Positions 59,409 through 64,000 of a stretch of 64,000 nt of DNA are shown in pieces; position 1 is the stretch's first letter; every line of letters begins with the position of its first letter. The DNA is from Schistosoma haematobium (lineage: Eukaryota; Platyhelminthes; Trematoda; Strigeidida; Schistosomatidae): positions 85,364,364 to 85,428,363 of the forward strand of contig NC_067196.1 of NCBI RefSeq assembly GCF_000699445.3. The letters are read 5' to 3'. Below the pieces are notes generated by a model. That model was not told the origin of the DNA. It made no database searches and saw only the letters and a program-made list of their open reading frames with translations. The position numbers and the translations under genes were made by a program.

Positions 59409-59564
59409 CTATAATTAAAGAAAAAAGTGCAGAACAAAAATATGACAGATTATAAGACAAACAAACCATGCTTAGTAAAATAGAAATTAAAACATGATAT
59501 TTTATTGGTTATTTCATGGACTATTCTTTCTTACCCCTTGATTAGTACGTAATCTCATTTGTTA

Positions 59565-59745
59565 TCTAGTTTCGAATCCATTTTGCACCGCCTTCCACTA
59601 TTGTCTTCAGTGAGTAACTGTCTCACAACAGACACGGTTAGACTTCACTGGTCACAGCTTTTTGATAGAACTCCAGGAAATCCATCTGGACGCCAATCGT
59701 TAGTGAACACATGTTAATTATCAGTATAGAGTTGTGAAGATTGTT
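59565..59745 (-). mobile_element. Beta SINE 5' region, minus sense
   Basis: CCTTCCACTATTGTCTTCAG, TGAGTAACTGTCTCACAACA, GACTTCACTGGTCACAGCTT, ACTCCAGGAAATCCATCTGG: the 5' part of beta only, without tRNA boxes or ribozyme. Confidence 0.68.
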
Positions 59746-59984
59746 GAGTTTAGACTGATATCATGAATATCATTGAATAGTTAAATAATTATCTCATGAA
59801 ATACATTATACCTCAAGAACGTTTTTATGTACAACTCACTGAATTTCTTAATAAAATTTTTAGACAGAATGAAACAATGATTAATAAGAAGAAGGTATAC
59901 TAGTTGCTCAATTGTCAAGTAGTTTACTGATCATTCATTTTAATATAAATCAGCTCTTTGTACGTCTTAAACAATCACTTATTA

Positions 59985-60370
59985 GAATCAGAAGGGTTTT
60001 GTGGATATTATTGTAATTTTAATACTATGGATCTTGAGTTAATTGAAGCGAAACCACCATGGGTAACGTGGAAGCACTTGGTGGCCGTTACATCCTGGTG
60101 TGGGGCTCCTCAGCAGTGCGCACTCACGATCCCATCTCACGGGATCCGAACCCAGGACCAACCGTTCTCGTGCGCGAACGCTTAACCATTAGACCACTGA
60201 GCCAGCATCTAACGGTGTTAACGTTTAACTTCAACTAATCCACAAAATTGACCCATCACTATCATCATTGAGTTACTATCTCACACCAGTCCAGGTTGAA
60301 ACTCCACTGTTCACTACTTTTCAATAGAACTCCAAGAAATACCACTTGAAGCCAGTCACTAGTGAGCATA
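59985..60370 (-). mobile_element. Beta SINE, full length, minus sense
   Basis: From GGGTTTTGTGGATATTATTG to CTTGAAGCCAGTCACTAGTG. Minus-strand box B GGTTCGGATCC, core CTGAGGAGCCCC..AGGATGTAACGG: first block intact, GAAA changed to GTAA. Stem I GCACTG and GTGC present. Confidence 0.82.
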
Positions 60371-60374
60371 TGTT

Positions 60375-60460
60375 GATATGGATTTTGTGGAGATTGTAGT
60401 AATTTCAATAGTTGAGATCATGAGTCGATTGAAGCTAGACCCCCATGAGAAATCTGGAAA
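60375..60460 (-). mobile_element. Beta SINE 3' end fragment, minus sense
   Basis: GATTTTGTGGAGATTGTAGT, GAGATCATGAGTCGATTGAA, GCTAGACCCCCATGAGAAAT; starts a new 3' end right after the full copy, so the two are arranged head to tail. Confidence 0.7.
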
Positions 60461-60534
60461 TAACTATTAAAATTATTTATTATATGAGTGGATCAACTGA
60501 AAGTAGTATAGTAAACAAATAATTTTTATCAGTA

Positions 60535-60785
60535 TGGGGATTTGTGGAGTTTGTAATATTTTCACAGTTGAATTCACTAGTCAATCTAGAGGTTAAACAT
60601 TCGTGCACGAAACCGAAGACCCTCGATTCGAGTACCGTGTGTGGGATTATGAATGCACACTGCTGAGAAATCCCATACTATGACCAAAATGGCTCTCAAG
60701 TGTTTCCAGATTTTCAATATTGGTCTAGCCTAGATCGATTCGTGAATTCAACTATGAAAATCATTTTTCATTTTAATTTAGTGAG
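60535..60785 (+). mobile_element. Beta SINE, plus sense, snapback start
   Basis: Inverted 3' end (GGGGATTTGTGGAGTTTGTA) joined at about 60590 to a plus-sense head (CTAGAGGTTAAACATTCGTG), box B GATTCGAGTACC, core CTGAGAAATCCC..ATGACCAAAATGG (mutated), and 3' tail. Confidence 0.72.
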
Positions 60786-63700
60786 AATAGTTTCTTTTTT
60801 TTTCAACAGATAATATAAATCATCAGAAATACTAAGCCACAATCTGTTTCTGGAAGTCGTTCAGTAACAAAAAAAGTTACTTTCTCAGCTGTCAGTAAAC
60901 TTTTGTGTGAAATTTTTTATTATCCTAAACACTTTTAGACATTCACTTCTATTTGTTTTTGTATAGAAACAAAAAAAAAAATTAAAGTTACAGTGTATTG
61001 TCACAACTAAAAACAAACACATCAACTTTGTTCACAGCCCTTTAATACAAAATTTACTTATTGAATAAAAGTGTACAAATTTCGTAAGGTGGGGGGAGGG
61101 TTCTTTTTTGTTTCTGTGTATAGATGTAAACATCCATATTGTTTAGCTGTTCTCTCCGGGTTTTTTTTTTGGTTCTTTTTCTCTAGAGCCATAATACCAA
61201 CTTCATACCGCATTAAAAATATAAAAAAATGGAATATAATTTTTATTGTTTTTTTCTCATTTTATATTATTTATTTATCACACGATAACTAGTAACGTTA
61301 TAAGACAAGAAAAAAAGAAAGTTGAGACGTTTGATTTCTTTTTTTACCGTTTTTCTCTCTGCTCAGTTTTGTTTCTGTTTTATTCGTTGAGAAATAAAAT
61401 TAAGCAGAAAAAGAAGAAGAACAAAAAGAAGAAGAAGAAAGATGATACAGTTTCTTATTTAACTTTGATAAGATACAATTCCTTTTGTCTGGGTTTTTTT
61501 TATTTCGAAGAAGAATAATGCTTAAAATAACTTATCGATAACTTTGACTGATACTAGATTTTGCTGAATGATGTAATAAACGAATCAGTAGTTTACTATT
61601 GACTGACCATTGAAGAATGACCAATACCATATTTATCTAGTTCTGTATTGCTGATCGAATGTGGATACTAAGTGAATTGAATTCATGTGCGGTATATTAC
61701 TTCAATGTTTTCTGTTACCTACCTCCGAATACGTAATATCTCAAAGAATAGCAGAGTATTTTTGGTAACTTAAACTGTTGGCTATATCGCAGCCTACTAA
61801 ATAAAATTTAATCAGCATTGAGGGACTTGGTAAGTATGATACTAGTCAGTAATTGACCGACTATAACATATTTCAGTTGCACAGTAGATCAATCACTGCT
61901 TAGTGGTAGCACCTAAGACTGTGAACCTGTGTGATACAGATCTGAACATGAATATTGAACAAATATTGACTATCCTTTCATAAGAATTTATTGAATTTAT
62001 GAGAACAATTTTAAAGTGTGTTTATAATTTGTCCAATCCATAATGTTTGCACCATCACACAGCATCAAAGACCATCAGTAAAGACGTTTTAAAATCTTCA
62101 TACTTAAATTGGCTATAAACAAAGATCTGATCTCCAGCTAATAGGCTGTTGTAATTATACAAAGTGTAAAGAAGGTAGTATAAAGATAAGTCAATAGGAA
62201 TTCTAGAAAGTTACTTGATATCTTTTTATCAGAAATTGACCAAAAATGTTAAGAAGAACAAATTTTGTTACCATAGTATAAAATGAAGTTACCAAACTTG
62301 TTCATTACTCCATTTTTTCTTACATAGATGTTACATAACACATGAAGCAATCAGTTCTTATTTCAGTTCACCATGTCTGTTATAAACTCATAAATAAATA
62401 AATTTATTAATGGTTCACTGAATTATAGTGGTGCTAGGATAGTAGAAATGTTAAAATAGGTAGTGAATTCTACTCATGACATCTTCATATTCATATGGTG
62501 ACAACGATGATTCTCTTGTTATTTGATCACCATAACTCTTTAAAGAATTTGTAAATAAAAAAAATTTTGTGAACGATGATTAACTTTCTATAAAACTATA
62601 TCCAAGAGAAAGATACGGGAGGAAACTGTTTAACTTGAGTATATTAGCACTTTCATTAGAGAGATTATGTAAAGGTAGTTCTACAAAATTATTATCCGGA
62701 AATTAATGATGAACATCTAGAAACAATAAGCTTCTTGAAACCATCACACTTTTCCCTGAATGTTTAGCCATTTTTATTAGTGTATTCCCTAAGTAAAATC
62801 ACCTACTTGTTGTCACTTGACGTTAACACCGTCCCCAGCAAGTTTAACTAATTTGAATAATATCTAACATCGAGAGCATATCACTGTGTCACATGACACA
62901 CGCATTTAGGTAGACCGGATTGATATATTTTGGTAATTACTCTTTTGTTGTTCCGTGCTCTCTGTTTTCATTTTAATTTCTCTAGTTGTAGATAATTATC
63001 ATTATTTCGATCTGGCACAGGAAGTGACCTTAATTACACCGTTCATAAATCAACAGGCTGTCCATTTAAGAAATATTAAAAATTCCCGGCTGATGCATTG
63101 GATCGCTGTAATAAATGTACTACTTAAGCAACTACTGAACTAGTATACTTAAAACTTTCTTTTATCACATGTTTGTTCTGCACGTCTAATGTTATTATTT
63201 ATATCAAATTGATCATGCCTGTAAACTGGCGTGAATTCTGTAATTATTATTTTCAGAATATAAATAAATTATTATTATTATATCCAAAGGAGTAATACAT
63301 TGAATAATCCAATCTAATACCGTCATTTTGGTAGGTATCAATTATAATCAAGACAATACATTTAAAAAGAGAAACAATGATAAATCATAGATAACAAAAT
63401 GGAACCTGTCCAACAAATACTATTCTCTATTTATTGAATTTTACAATGATATAAATATTGTACATATTCACATTATAAAAAATAAAAAGAAACATAATAC
63501 TCATGGAAACTGACAGATGTTGTCAAGACTTCTATGAATTAAGAGAATTATCTTCTTTTTTTTCGTTGTTGATGTTGTAAATCTGTTGTTATTCTATCAA
63601 AGTATTTTTTTCGTTTGTATATTTTTTTTGCCTTTCCATTTTATGATGAATGAATTAGGCAGGTTACTCTCGTCTGGATTCTTAATTTCTTGATAAGTAA

Positions 63701-63839
63701 ATCAGATAATTTCAGCTAATAATCTTTAGAATATTCTTCTTTTAATAATAATCATTATTATAATTCTATTAGGTATAATAATTTCAACAGAATCGAATGA
63801 ATCAGCAGCTAGTGAATAAATGTGACTATGTAATTTATT
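60786..63839. other. AT-rich stretch, upstream intron, nothing recognised
   Basis: About 3 kb with long A and T runs (60960-61450), low-complexity open frames (61071-61292, 61246-61518 rich in Lys or Phe) and a 62-codon frame at 62955-63143 without known domain. No exon that continues the receptor on the minus strand could be identified, so its 5' part probably lies to the right of the window. Confidence 0.5.
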
Positions 63840-64000
63840 ATCACTATGGGGATTTGTGAAGATTGTAGTAATTTTAACAATTGAATTCATGTGACGATCT
63901 AAGCTAGACTACCATTGAAATCCTGAAAACACTGGACATCACTTTTGTCCCACTATGGGACTCCTTATTAGTGCATATCCATGATCTAGCGCTCGGGACT
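63840..64000 (-). mobile_element. Beta SINE 3' half, minus sense, cut by window edge
   Basis: GGGGATTTGTGAAGATTGTA, AGCTAGACTACCATTGAAAT, TGTCCCACTATGGGACTCCT. The ribozyme region reads CTAATAAGGAGTCCC..GGGACAAAAG on the minus strand, mutated. Confidence 0.72.

Noticed and set aside
12221..61000. CRISPR-like spaced repeats
   Set aside because: The recurring blocks are dispersed SINE copies in both orientations; there is no regular spacing and the organism is a eukaryote.
61246..61518. 90-codon frame rich in Lys and Phe
   Set aside because: It is made by A-rich and T-rich low-complexity sequence; no conserved residues or gene context.
62955..63143. 62-codon plus-strand frame preceded by a pyrimidine tract and TCTCTAG, possible terminal exon of another gene
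   Set aside because: No recognisable domain, no partner exon found, and such short frames occur by chance in this AT-rich DNA.

Overview
The window looks like intron-rich genomic DNA of a blood fluke (Schistosoma, probably an African species). The base composition is AT-rich. The most diagnostic feature is repeated copies of the Sm-alpha type satellite/SINE with its hammerhead ribozyme core (CTGANGA, then a GTCC..GGAC stem, then GAAAC). Schistosome-type non-LTR reverse transcriptase fragments and Penelope-like remnants are also present. No bacterial-style gene organisation, rRNA or true tRNA gene was seen.

One host gene runs through almost the whole window on the minus strand. I rebuilt 13 internal exons by splice sites (12 of 13 donors GTAA; one GTCAGT), reading phase and domain logic: 59408-59259, 57047-56816, 42494-42222, 36494-36384, 31121-30777, 28269-28093, 25245-24939, 21849-21791, 20568-20389, 16746-16467, 15069-14961, 4674-4366 and 227-54. 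They total 2706 nt (about 900 codons) and encode four immunoglobulin-like domains, each split over two exons, then a linker, then two fibronectin type III domains. This is a cell-surface adhesion or guidance receptor. Both ends lie outside the window. All exon junctions keep frame, but exon 57047-56816 carries an internal one-base frameshift near 57000. The introns run from 1.2 to 14.3 kb and make up about 95 percent of the locus.

The introns are packed with mobile elements. (1) Three tRNA-headed SINE-like families, called alpha, beta and gamma here, each carry a hammerhead ribozyme core with a self-complementary, loopless stem III (ACGCGCGT, ACGGCCGT and ACCCGGGT). Alpha is the Sm-alpha family; beta is the commonest repeat here, with about 30 copies; gamma has two long copies and two fragments. 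(2) A non-LTR retrotransposon family (called RTE-a) is mostly 5'-truncated and ends in GTAACAGGCG followed by (TAAG)n. A second non-LTR family (RT-b) ends in a GACT-rich tail. (3) Solo LTRs: one family has three near-complete copies, two of them with perfect 5-bp target duplications; there is also a different LTR with a TATA box and a perfect duplication. (4) Penelope-like remnants include a GIY-YIG-type endonuclease fragment flanked by inverted terminal sequence. (5) There is a MITE-like family (delta) with terminal inverted repeats and three copies, a family (epsilon) ending in a TACTTAT palindrome, a foldback element, and a roughly 750-bp duplicated repeat.

The rest (much of 10.4-11.4, 26-27, 36.5-38.1, 40.5-41.3, 46.3-47.2, 54.4-55.2 and 60.8-63.8 kb) is AT-rich sequence in which I see no gene. 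The most interesting system is the shared hammerhead architecture of three separate SINE families, several of which lie in sense orientation inside introns of the receptor gene.
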